NCBI GenBank assembly: GCA_022036555.1
Contig: CM039126.1
Coordinates: forward strand, 26,455,935-26,519,934
Source of the DNA: Microstegium vimineum
Taxonomy: Eukaryota > Streptophyta > Magnoliopsida > Poales > Poaceae
Direction: 5' to 3'
DNA: 64,000 bases
The notes below the pieces were generated by a model. The model was not told where the DNA came from. It was given only the letters and a program-made list of their open reading frames with translations, and did no database searches. Positions 55,051 through 64,000 of this stretch are shown here, one piece after another. Position numbers and translations under genes: made by a program. Numbering within the stretch: the first letter of the stretch is position 1; each line of letters opens with the position of its first letter.

Positions 55051-57083
55051 ATTCTTTTTAGGTAACCAAACTTGCTTGGATCCTCCAAGGTTATTTACCA
55101 AAGCTTTTGGTACACAAATGGATTTCTTGGAAGCCATCCATGGTGCACCAACAAACTTGGCATAAGCTCCATTTGTACCCTTGGAAAGTACATAGAATGA
55201 ATTAACTCTAGTAGAGGATACATCTTGTTTGGCCTTCTTGTTCATACATTGATGCTCATTGTGACCAACTTGCTTGCAACTCTTGCAATAGCTACTAGTG
55301 TTCTTCACAAAATGAGTCTTGTGAGAAGCAAAAGCGGCCTTGCCATTCTTGGGGGTATAGCCCCATCCCTCTGTGTAGAAAGATGCTCTTTGGCTACCCA
55401 AGCACATAAGCAAGCGGTCCTCACCTCCATAAGCCTTAGCTAAGGAGTGATTGAGCTTTGTAACCTCTTTCTTGAGGGTTTTATTTTCCACCATTAGTGA
55501 GGCATCCCAAGTGAAACCATCACTAGTAGATGAAGTATACATAGTATTACTACAAGAGGGGTTAGTGGGAGCAACAATGATAGGAGTATAAAATGATTCA
55601 TCAAGAATATCACAAGTAACTCCCATGTAACATGTTTGGACAATCTCTTTCTTACTTTGATCTAAGAGAGAGGAATGAGCTCTTTCAAGCTTAGTGTGAG
55701 ACTTCACTAGCTTCTCATGGGCTTCCATTAGCCTCTCATGAGATGCTATGGCCTCATCAAGGTTTTTCTCAAGAGCCACATTGGTCTTTCGCAATTCCTT
55801 GCATTCCTTCCTCTTCTTGTCAATGTAATCCTTAACTTGTTCAAGCATGTCCATGAGTTCCTCCCTTAAGGGCTCCTCACTATCACTATCGCTCTCACTC
55901 TCACTCTCATCATGAGAAAGTACCTTAGTGGACTTAGCCATGAAGCATGCTAATGGAGTATCAAAAAGAGAGATCTTGTCCCTCATTGCAATACTTGCAA
56001 AAGCCTTCTTCTTGGTAGTGGTATTCTTTTCATGATCACTATCATCACCACATGAAGAAGAATCACTATCCCAAGTGATAATATGAGAGTAGCCCTTCTT
56101 CTTCTTCTTGTCAAATGTGGGCTTCTTCTCCTTCTTGCCTTTCTTATTGTGATCATCATCATCCTTGTCACTATTGTAAGGACAATGAGCAATGAGATGA
56201 TCAAAGCTTCCACACTTGAAGCACTTCCTTGGTTCATCATAGTTCTTGGAGGAAGTCCTCTACCTTCTTGAACCATAGCCCTTCTTCTTCATGAATCTTC
56301 CAAATTTCTTCACAAAGAGAGCCATTTCCTCTTCATCAAGATCACTAGCACTTTGGTCTTCACTTTCACTAGATTCTTCAATCTTGCTCTTGCCCTTGCT
56401 CTTGTGTGATGATGTAGCTTTGAATGCTACACTCTTATTCTTCTCATCTTTCTTGTCTTCTTCTTGACATCTTCTTCCTTGTTGTCCCGATAAGCATATT
56501 GAGTTATCACATCTCCCAAGACTTGATTAGGAGTAATGGTGTCTAGCCCACTCCTTACAATCAAGGTTACAAGAGTGTCAAACCGAGATGGAAGACACCT
56601 CAAGAACTTGTGAGAGAAGTCCTTGTCCTCAACCTTCTCACCAAGAGCCGTGAGATCATTGACTAGCACTTGTAGCCTATGAAACATCTCTAGCACATTT
56701 TCATCATCCTTCATCTTGAAGCTTGCAGACTTCTCCTTGAGAATATATGCCTTTACTCCCTTGACGGCTTGAGTGCCTTCAAATGATTCTTGAAGCTTCT
56801 TCCAAGCCCCATGAGCACTCTCTAGATTCTTTATTTGTTCAAAGACATTCTCATCAAGAGCCTCATGGATGGCACTAAGAGCAATGTCATTGTGTTGCAA
56901 ATTCTCTTCCTCTTGCGGAGTTGGTGCCTCCACATTCACAACCTCAAACTTCTTGTCCACCACAAGCCATACCTTTCGGCTAATTGACTTGATGTGTGCG
57001 GTCATCTTGACCTTCCAATAGCTATAGTTGGAACCATCAAATCTTGGTGGTTTCTTCATGTTGTTGATATGAGCCATGATCAC
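55048..57083 (-). pseudogene. B gag, large, with two zinc knuckles
   Basis: The frame 57083-56427 holds the Copia gag domain (PPRFDGSNYSYWKVKM about residue 12, then ESAHGAWKKLQESFEGTQ about residue 93 and FLRCLPSRFDTLV). After frameshifts near 56430 and 56250, zinc knuckle 1 (KCFKCGSFDHLIAHC, about 56226-56187) is followed by a Lys-rich and acidic stretch. A coiled coil follows (residues 44-115 of the 55986 frame), then knuckle 2 (CKSCKQVGHNEHQC, 55287-55246). The order and size fit Sirevirus gag. Confidence 0.88.
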
Positions 57084-57120
57084 ACTGTAGGTTATTAAAC
57101 CTCAAATCAATGGTGTACTA

Positions 57121-57132
57121 GCTTCGATACCA
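57121..57132 (-). promoter_or_regulatory. B primer binding site
   Basis: On the minus strand TGGTATCGAAGC lies two bases after the 5' LTR end. It differs from the initiator tRNA-Met PBS at two adjacent bases. Element A has TGGTATCGGCGC at the same place (59856-59845). Confidence 0.65.
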
Positions 57133-57134
57133 CT

Positions 57135-59034
57135 TGAAAGTTCCTAATCCAAGGCCAGAGGGGGGTGAATAGCCTAAATCGAAATCTAAAACAATTCTCA
57201 ACAACAAGTTAGAACACAAGATAGCGAAGCGAATGTTGCGCTAGCCTAAGGGGGATGCGAAGCCACCTATCAAGCAATGCTAGCCTAATATTGGTTCTAA
57301 GAGCACTCAATTCCTACACAATCTACTAAGCTATCTAGCACAACCTAATATAGTACTAAAGGTAATGCAAGAGAAGGGTAAGGTGATTATACCAACGTGT
57401 AGAGGATTGATCCAATCAAATGGAGAACTCCGAGAAAGCCAATCAATCACAAGGAGGAGACAAAATGTTGACACTTGATTTTTCTCCCGAGGTTCACTAG
57501 TTTGCCAACTAGCTACGTCCTCGTTGTGTCGGCTCACTCACTTGGAGGTTCACGCGCTAATTGACATCACACGCCAAACCCATCACCGGGTGTCGCACAA
57601 CCAACACAAGTGAGGGCACTCCAAGACACGCGCAATCCACTAGAGTTACCTTTGTGATCTCCCGCAGGGAAGGCACAAGAACCCCTTACAATCACCACTT
57701 GTGGTCGACGAAGCACAATCACCAAGCTTCTCGAATCCACACCACTGGTCCAACCGTCTAGGTGATGGCAATCACCAAGAGTAACAAGAAAAACCATAGC
57801 GGTATCAACTCCCAAGTGCCACTAAGATGAACTCACTTCATGCAATGCACTAGAACACTCAAATCTCTCAAATGGATAATCAATCAATGATGAGATGAGT
57901 GGGAGTGTGTGTCACAAGCTCACAAGAGTATGCAATATCCAAATGTGCAAGAGAGAGTGCTGGAACTCGCCATACACCCTTAAATAGCCCCCTCAAAGGA
58001 ACTAGCCGTTATGAACTTGGGCTGCTGAAAAACAGACCGTCGGACCACCTTTCACCACCGTCGGACCATAGCATCTGGTCCGACGCTTCCTACGTCTGGC
58101 ATGCATCCACTCACTGTTTGAAATCCGACCATTGCCGCACAGACTTGACACCGTTGGACCACCTCCATAGGTCCGGAGGCCTGGTTTGACACCTGGTCCG
58201 ACGCTCTGGCCTCAGCTTCAACAAGCGATGCAGTCAGCACCCGTGCTTCGGACTACTCGTCTGGAGCTTCCGTCGGACCAATTCCTCTGGTCCGGAGCCT
58301 CTTCTACTCTTCAGCCAAAATGAACAGTGAGCTCTTGGCCTCCAGACCACTCGTCCGGAGCCTAGCACCGGACTATACCTTCTGGTCTGGAGCCTCTCTT
58401 GACTTCTGCTTTGCTTTGACTGAGCAACCGGACCCTTGGCCAATGGTCCGGAGCACCACCGGACCACTGGTCCGGAGCTTCTCTGTCAGCTAGCCAGTGC
58501 TAGGAGTAGCCGTCGGACCACCTCCTATGGTCCGGAGCTCCCATGCACAATTGGTCCGAAGCTTCTATCTTGGTCAGAATTCACTTCTCCTTTCTTGATC
58601 TCATGTTCCATCACTAAGTGTTTCACTGACTTGTGCTCGTGTGTTGGCATATTTTATCAAGTTTTACAAGGGTTGTTCATTAGGTTTAGATGCAATGCAA
58701 TTATGATCAACCTAATGGCACTTGATAGTTGTAACCACATACTATTTTCCCCTCTTAATAGTACGGTTACCTATCCTAAATATGATCACACCCACTAGGT
58801 GTCTTGATCACCAAAAGAAAAAGGCCTAGCTTATACCATTGCCTTCAATAGCTTAGGGTCCCCTCCTTCGCTCTTCTTCTCCGGGTGTGAGGTTTAGTTT
58901 GCTTTCTCCTTAGCCTCCTCCTTGCTCCACCACTTGCCATTCTCACTTCTCCTTAGTGTACTAAACCTACTCACACTTAGAGCTAGGTTAGTACTTAGGT
59001 TTCATCAATTACCCAAAACACTAGAGATCTTTCA
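57135..59034 (-). mobile_element. B 5' LTR
   Basis: 1900 bp, with ends TGAAAG and CTTTCA. A TATA-like CTATTTAAG is at 57979-57987 on the minus strand. It carries the uninterrupted target sites of W2 (58374-58378) and T (58957-58961). A dyad-rich region lies at 58036-58570. Confidence 0.93.
58036..58570. repeat. Array of GTCGGACC/GGTCCGGAG dyads in the Sirevirus LTR
   Basis: About eight to ten short inverted pairs of the form TCGGACCA...TGGTCCGGAGC with 5-15-base spacers, for example around 58059-58085, 58270-58300 and 58510-58545. The same array is in the B 3' LTR (43228-43560 and 47640-47830) and, more diverged, in the A LTR (60820-61250). Multiple inverted repeats in LTRs have been described for Sireviruses. 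Confidence 0.8.
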
Positions 59035-59807
59035 TTCACAAATAGAGTCATTTCCTCCTCATCCACATCACTAGCACTTGAGTCTTCATCATCACTTGAT
59101 TCTTCAATCTTTGCTTTGCTCTTGCTCTTGTGTGATGACGTGGCTTTGAATGCTACACTCTTCTTCTCATCCTTCTTCTCTTCTTTCTTCACATCTTCCT
59201 CTTTGTTGTCCCGGTAAGTATCTTTGATCATCACATCTCCCAAGACTTAATTGGGTGTCATGGTGTTCAATCCACTTCTCACAATCAAGGTCACACGAGT
59301 GTCAAACTGAGGAGGAAGACACCTCAAGAACTTGTGGGAGAAATCCTTGTCTTCCACCTTCTCACCAAGAGATGTAAGATCATTGACAAGCACTTGGAGC
59401 CCATGGAACATCTCCGGCATGTTCTCATCATCCTTCATCTTGAAGCTTGCAAACTTTTCTTTGAGAATGTATGCCTTTGCTCCCTTGACGGCTTGAGTGC
59501 CCTCAAATGATTCCTCAAGCTTTTTCCAAGCCTCATGAGCACTCTCTAGATTCTTGATTTTCTCAAACACTTTCTCATCAAGAGCCTCATGGATAGCACT
59601 AAGAGCAATGTCATTGTGTGGCAACTTCTCTTCTTCGGCCATGATGGGATTCTCCTCATTCACCACCTCAAACTTCTTATCCATCACAAGCCATACCTTT
59701 CGGCTAATTGACTTGATGTGTGCGGTCATCTTGACCTTCCAATAGCCATAGTTGGTGCCATCAAACTTGGGTGGTTTCTTCATGTTGTTGATATGAGCCA
59801 TCTTCAC
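59035..59807 (-). pseudogene. Sirevirus A: gag first half
   Basis: It parallels the B gag start (PPKFDGTNYGYWKVKM, ESAHEAWKKLEESFEGTQ, FLRCLPPQFDT). An in-frame TAA at 59249-59247 interrupts it. It is cut at 59035 by the insertion of B and resumes at 42377. Confidence 0.88.
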
Positions 59808-59858
59808 ACTGTAGGTTGTTAAGCCTCAAATCAATGGTGTACTAGCGCCGATACCACT

Positions 59859-61366
59859 TGAAAGGTCCTAAGTGATGGCTAGAGGGGGGTCAATAGCCTA
59901 AAATAAAAACTACAACAACAACTTGACAAAGTGTTAGAATAACAAAAAGAGAAGCGAATGTTGCGTTAGCCTAAAGGGCTTGCAAAGCCACCTATCCAAC
60001 AATTTGCTAGCCTAATATGATTCTAATGTCACACAATCCTAACACAAGAACTAAGACTAACCACTAGTTCTACACTAGCTAGCAGAAGCTGAGAACTAGA
60101 GCTACTCACACAAACCTAAAAGTTCTACTTGCAAGAAAGAAGAATGTAATGCAAGAGAGGATAGAGTTGTTATACCGACTTGTAGAGGTGTGATCCAATC
60201 AAGATAGATGACCGAGAAATCCAATTCAGTCAAACAAAAAGGAGACAAGGAGACACTCAATTTTTTACCAAGGTTCACTAGTTTGCCAACTAGCTAGTCC
60301 TCATTGTGGCGAGTCACTCACATGGAGGTTCACACGCTAATTGACGTCACACGCCAAACCCGTCACCGGGTGCCGCACAACCAACACAAGATGAGGCTCA
60401 CACAAGCCACGCGCAATCCACTAGAGTTGCCTTTTTGATCTCCCATGGGGAAGGCACAAGAACCCCTTACAATCACTTGTGGTTGATGAAGAACAATCAC
60501 CAAGCTTCTCGTGCCACCTCCGCTGCTCCAAACCATTTAGGTGATGGCAATCACCAAGAGTAACAAGAATACCGCAGCGAGAAACAACTCCCAAGTGCCA
60601 CTAGATGAACGCACTTCATGCAATGTACTTGAATCACTCATATCTCTCAAAAGGATGATCAATCAAGTTGGAGATGAGTGGGAGTATGTGTAACAAGCTC
60701 ACAATGTGTATGCAATTTCCAAGTGTGGAAGAGAGTGAGCTAGAGCCGGCTAAACAACTTAAATAGCCCCTCTCAAGGAGCTAGCCGTTATGCACTTGTG
60801 TCAGCCTGAAAATAGACCGTCGGAGCACTCTGCATGGTCGTTGGACCAATCACCATGGTCCGACGCCTCCATAGAATGCCACGTGTTAGTTACCATTTGA
60901 AAATGACCGTTGGCGCGCAAACTTTCCATGCGTTGTACACCTTCCAATAGTCCGGAGACCCCTTGGTCTGACGCCTTTCCTTCAGGTCCAACGCACATAA
61001 GAGAGTACCAAAACATTGGATTTTCCATCGGACCTCATCCGGAGCGCATTGTCAGACTATACCTCAAGGTCCGACGCCCTGCCGTCAATTGCTGTTCACC
61101 GAGTCAATGCAACCGGACCAATGGGAATTGGTCTGATGCCCTACTTCAGCGCTAGTCTAGAGCTTCCAGTGAAGTGGCCAAGTGCTGGGGTTAGCTGCTG
61201 GACCACCACCAATGGTCCGACACTATCGTAGTATTAGGTCTGGAGCCTCTATCTTAGTTAGAAACCACTTCTAACTTCTCCCCTTGTTCACATGTGCTAA
61301 CACCAAGTGTTCCACTACTTGTGCTCATGTGTTAGCATATTTTAGCAAGTTTTTCAAGGGTTGCTT
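59859..61366 (-). mobile_element. Sirevirus A 5' LTR, interrupted by Z
   Basis: It starts TGAAAGGTCC like the B LTRs and aligns with LTR B to 'agcaagttttncaagggttg' (B: about 58655-58675). There the sequence switches to the Z LTR at 61367. The remaining LTR end should lie right of the window beyond Z. It is clearly more diverged from the B LTRs than those are from each other. Confidence 0.88.
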
Positions 61367-62551
61367 GATGAGGACACGACACCTACGGATACAACCATAG
61401 ATTACAAGGTGAGCTTATTCCTACATTTACATAATGGTTTTTGGTACAACTCACTTAGTTCCACATGTATATGTCAATATTTGCTTGTAGATACAAACAT
61501 GTCTCAATGTGCATGGTCTTCAAAGTTCAACATTCAGTTCGTTGGCAGCCCAACATCACTTCATTGGGAAGGCCATAACTCATCCATCCGGAGTGCGATT
61601 GAGGTCAATGAAGACTTGATGGAAAGCTTATCATCTTTCAAATAGGTCCGATCCCACCTCAATATCACATTGGCAAGGTCTTCAAATCATCACGATACTC
61701 AGCTACTATTTCTGCAGGATGCTACGACGTCATCTTGGGCTTGTCATGCAACCTTGGGACCCTGGCCCAAGTAGGACAACGTACCAAATATGTGGAGAAT
61801 ACACCAAATATGGTCCAAGACGTCCTCCTCCTTGGCCAGCACCTTAGGAGGGCAGCACGGTCGTCCAACCCAAGTTGGAGGCCCAATCCAATTCGAGTTC
61901 GAGTCGATCTCGGGTTCCAAGAGTAGTCAATGGTAAAACGGATGCCCAGGTCATATACTGACTCCATTTTTTATGAAACACATATGGATGGAAAGATAAT
62001 TTGATAAGGAAAGCAACCCAATTGGTGTCATATCAAAATTATTTCGGAGTCAATGGGAATCGTTGAAACAAGTTAACGTCCAGAATCTGTACACACGCTG
62101 TGTCATCGTATTTTGGACCGTTGGGCATTGTAATGAGTTGGCCCACCTTAGGGACGTGAGTGGGTGCCCTAGGACGCCCCTTAGACCATATAATCAGCAG
62201 CCACTGCCTACATTAGGGTTTGGGTTTTGCTTAGATTATTCGGTTAAGAACAGTTTCGCCGTTTCATCGGTTTGTGAGACCCTAACTCGTGATCTCAATC
62301 ATATGTCCGCAATTGTCACTTCACTTGAGTTGCATTTTATCTTGTTCTTGCTTGTATTCTTTGATTTGCAGCAGGGATTAGCCTTCTTGGCAAGGTCCAC
62401 CGGATTGTGACACAATTGATAACCAGAGGAGACGTGGTGCTAAGATTGCAGGGTTCGGTCTTTATGATCTGAAGCCGGATCGGTGTGTCTCTCTCCGACC
62501 AAATCGATAGTTATCTTGAACTGACAGAAGATCGGGACCCAGTCGACATCA
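61367..62551 (+). mobile_element. Z 5' LTR
   Basis: TGATGAGGAC to GTCGACATCA, 1185 bp with matching TGATG/CATCA termini, followed by a PBS. Its end region resembles the end of LTR Z' (10150-10234). It contains a weak TATA-like 'accatataatc' near 62190. The left TSD candidate is TTGCT (61362-61366); the right one is outside the window. Confidence 0.8.
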
Positions 62552-63729
62552 AGTGGTAATCAGAGCTTCAGATATACTGTCAAGTTCATATCTACCCTTG
62601 ATTTCAAGTGCTTTCACCTTCGTCCCATAGTCCAATGCCATATCGTTTTCCTGTCCTACAACCCTTCCGCGCCATAGCCTTTTCATAATTCAGTTTCAGA
62701 GTCCGTAGTATTGAGTTTGTGTCCTAGGCCAACGTCTTGTTGCTAGTTTAGATCGTGTTCTTTGTTCGCTTGTGTTGATCCCCCCATCCGTCGTCATCTC
62801 GTATCTCCATCTGCGCATCTTGTGTCCACATAAACCCTGGTTCGGATTGCCTTCCACAAAATAGTTATAACGTTTGCATCCGAACTCAAAACGGGGCGAA
62901 CTGTTTTTCAACGGAGAACACCAAATAATTTTAGATTTGTTTCATCCTAGCAAAGCTAGGTTCACAAAAGTTAGAATTGCGAAATTCGATCAGAAAAATT
63001 GAGTTTTCAGGCCCACAAAGTTTGGTATGCTTTTTACAACACAATCATGATTTTCTATAGGCCACATCTTTTACACTTTTGAACTCAATGTTTTTGTGGC
63101 TTGTTCTTGGGTGGCCCTTGCTGAGAAAAAATAAAAAAATAGCAAGAAAAAATAGAAAAAAGAAGAAAAAAATAGTAAAAAGAGAGAGAGAAAAGGAGCA
63201 CATAAGAAACATCCAGTAGCTCTATAATTTGTGGTTTCTTTTGCCTTGTTCATATCCGTTGCTACATTTCATATTTGAAACTTTTATCATTGTTTCACAA
63301 TTCTTTGTTTGTCACAATTGGTGCTAGGAACACGTATAGACCGGCAACTAGGACAAGTGCTCTGGACATTTATTCAATATTGCTATCTGTTACTGACTTG
63401 TGTGCCACATACATATATATTCTCTTTGTGTGCCTCTCAAGCTCCACATATATACTTTCGATCAGTACAGAAAAGACCCTTGTAATCTTGGTGCCACACT
63501 CTCACAGGTATCACAATCGGCCGCCGGTTGTACCGTCCACTGCTTTGTGTTGGTAAGAATACTTGTAAGAATTTAGTAAGGTGTGTGAGGGTGTGATTCC
63601 ACTGACCCATAAATAGTTGTTAGGGCTTTTAGTTGGATTTTCTAACAATGTCAAACAACGAGTTTCTTTTTAAGAGTGCATTGCAGGATACTTGGGAATG
63701 ACTCTCTACAAAGTTGGATGAAATAATTG
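62552..63729 (+). mobile_element. Z PBS and leader region
   Basis: TGGTAATCAGAGCTTC starts at 62554 as a PBS, one inserted base different from the tRNA-iMet type. The following 1.2 kb has no convincing ORF. It contains an A-rich stretch (63126-63190) and resembles the long untranslated leader of large Gypsy elements. Z continues outside the window. Confidence 0.65.
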
Positions 63730-64000
63730 CTGTCACACCCCAAAATTTCTATTTTGGGTTGTGAATAGAAAACACTAAATAAATGAAAGGATTTATGATT
63801 TTCCTAAAAATGACAATATTTAATTAGGTTTTTAGTAGCTAAAAATTTGCAAAATGTGAATTTTAAAAATTGTTTTAAATATATATGTAAGGGGTGTTGC
63901 ATTCATGCCTTTGCATTTAATTTTATTGAGTGAAAAACAATTTATGAAAACTCGGTTTTGGTCCAAAGCGATTTTTGATCTATTTATAAAATAAATAAAG
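63730..64000 (+). mobile_element. W3 LTR start, cut by window end
   Basis: TGTCACACCCCAAAATTT followed by 'gggttgtgaatagaaaacactaaataaatg' matches the first about 60 bases of W2 and the reverse complement of W1. Similarity is weaker afterwards, so it is a more distant family member. It interrupts the Z leader. Confidence 0.75.

Larger units (their letters stand above)
42378..59034 (-). mobile_element. Element B, Sirevirus-type Copia retrotransposon
   Basis: 5' LTR 57135-59034, PBS 57132-57121, gag, protease-integrase, RT-RNase H, multiple PPT-like tracts and 3' LTR 42378-49026 lie on the minus strand. It inserted into gag of A with TSD TTCAT (42373-42377) versus TTCAC (59035-59039), one mismatch. 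Without its three nested insertions (W2, T, Y3) it is about 10.1 kb. Large gag with coiled coil, multiple PPTs and dyad-rich LTRs fit the Sirevirus (SIRE/Maximus) group of Copia. Confidence 0.92.

Noticed and set aside
1..64000. Host protein gene, tRNA, rRNA or CRISPR
   Set aside because: Every coding-like region translates to gag, protease, RT, RNase H, integrase or element-specific ORFs. No tRNA cloverleaf, rRNA or spaced direct-repeat array was seen by eye; tRNAscan and a protein search would confirm.

Overview
The window is plant DNA, most likely from a grass with a large genome. I found no host gene, rRNA, tRNA or CRISPR array. Practically everything is LTR retrotransposon sequence inserted into other retrotransposons. 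The evidence is repeated LTR pairs with TG...CA ends, 5-bp target-site duplications (TSDs), primer binding sites (PBS), polypurine tracts (PPT), and decayed gag/pol genes of both the Gypsy and Copia superfamilies. The grass assignment is an inference from LTR style and element types.

Names used here: U, a foreign LTR end; Y0, Y1, Y2 and Y3, members of a Gypsy-type group that has gag and protease but no visible reverse transcriptase; V, a related gag-protease-protease element; X, a Tat-like Gypsy element with pol; Z and Z', a family with LTRs of about 1.2-1.7 kb; W1-W3, a family with LTRs of about 4 kb; A and B, Sirevirus-type Copia elements; T, a miniature TRIM element.

Left block (1-10680, + strand): U abuts the truncated Y0 LTR. 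Y0 gag and protease-like remnants and a long 3' region follow. Y0 is interrupted by solo LTR X1 (7274-10595), which itself carries solo LTR Z' (8540-10234) with an internal tandem duplication. From 10681 a 5'-truncated X element shows RT, two RNase H domains, integrase, an antisense spliced gene, and a 3' LTR starting at 15614.

Middle block (17205-40785): Y1 sits in the X 3' LTR. Y1 has LTRs at 17205-18908 and 37500-39140, gag, protease, an internal promoter-like module, and an extra ORF. That ORF is split by V (minus strand, 23642-35963, TSD GCTGC). V in turn holds solo LTR W1 (24478-28350, TSD ATAAT). A second, deleted internal region (Y2) follows the second Y1 LTR.

Right block (40786-64000, minus strand): Sirevirus A is split in gag by Sirevirus B (42378-59034). 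B retains gag, protease, integrase, RT and RNase H, although broken. B carries W2 (TSD TATAC), TRIM T (TSD TGTAC) and solo LTR Y3. The 5' LTR of A is interrupted by Z at 61367, and Z internal sequence is interrupted by W3 at 63730.

For W1, W2, T and Z', a duplicate of the host element elsewhere in the window shows the uninterrupted target site, so those boundaries are exact. The observations most worth following are: a family of dyad-symmetric CGGYCG-centred sites in Y LTRs and in internal promoter-like regions; a small stem-loop conserved in the 3' regions of Y0, Y1 and V; and the double-protease gag elements, which share a tRNA-Asp-type PBS and have no polymerase of their own.
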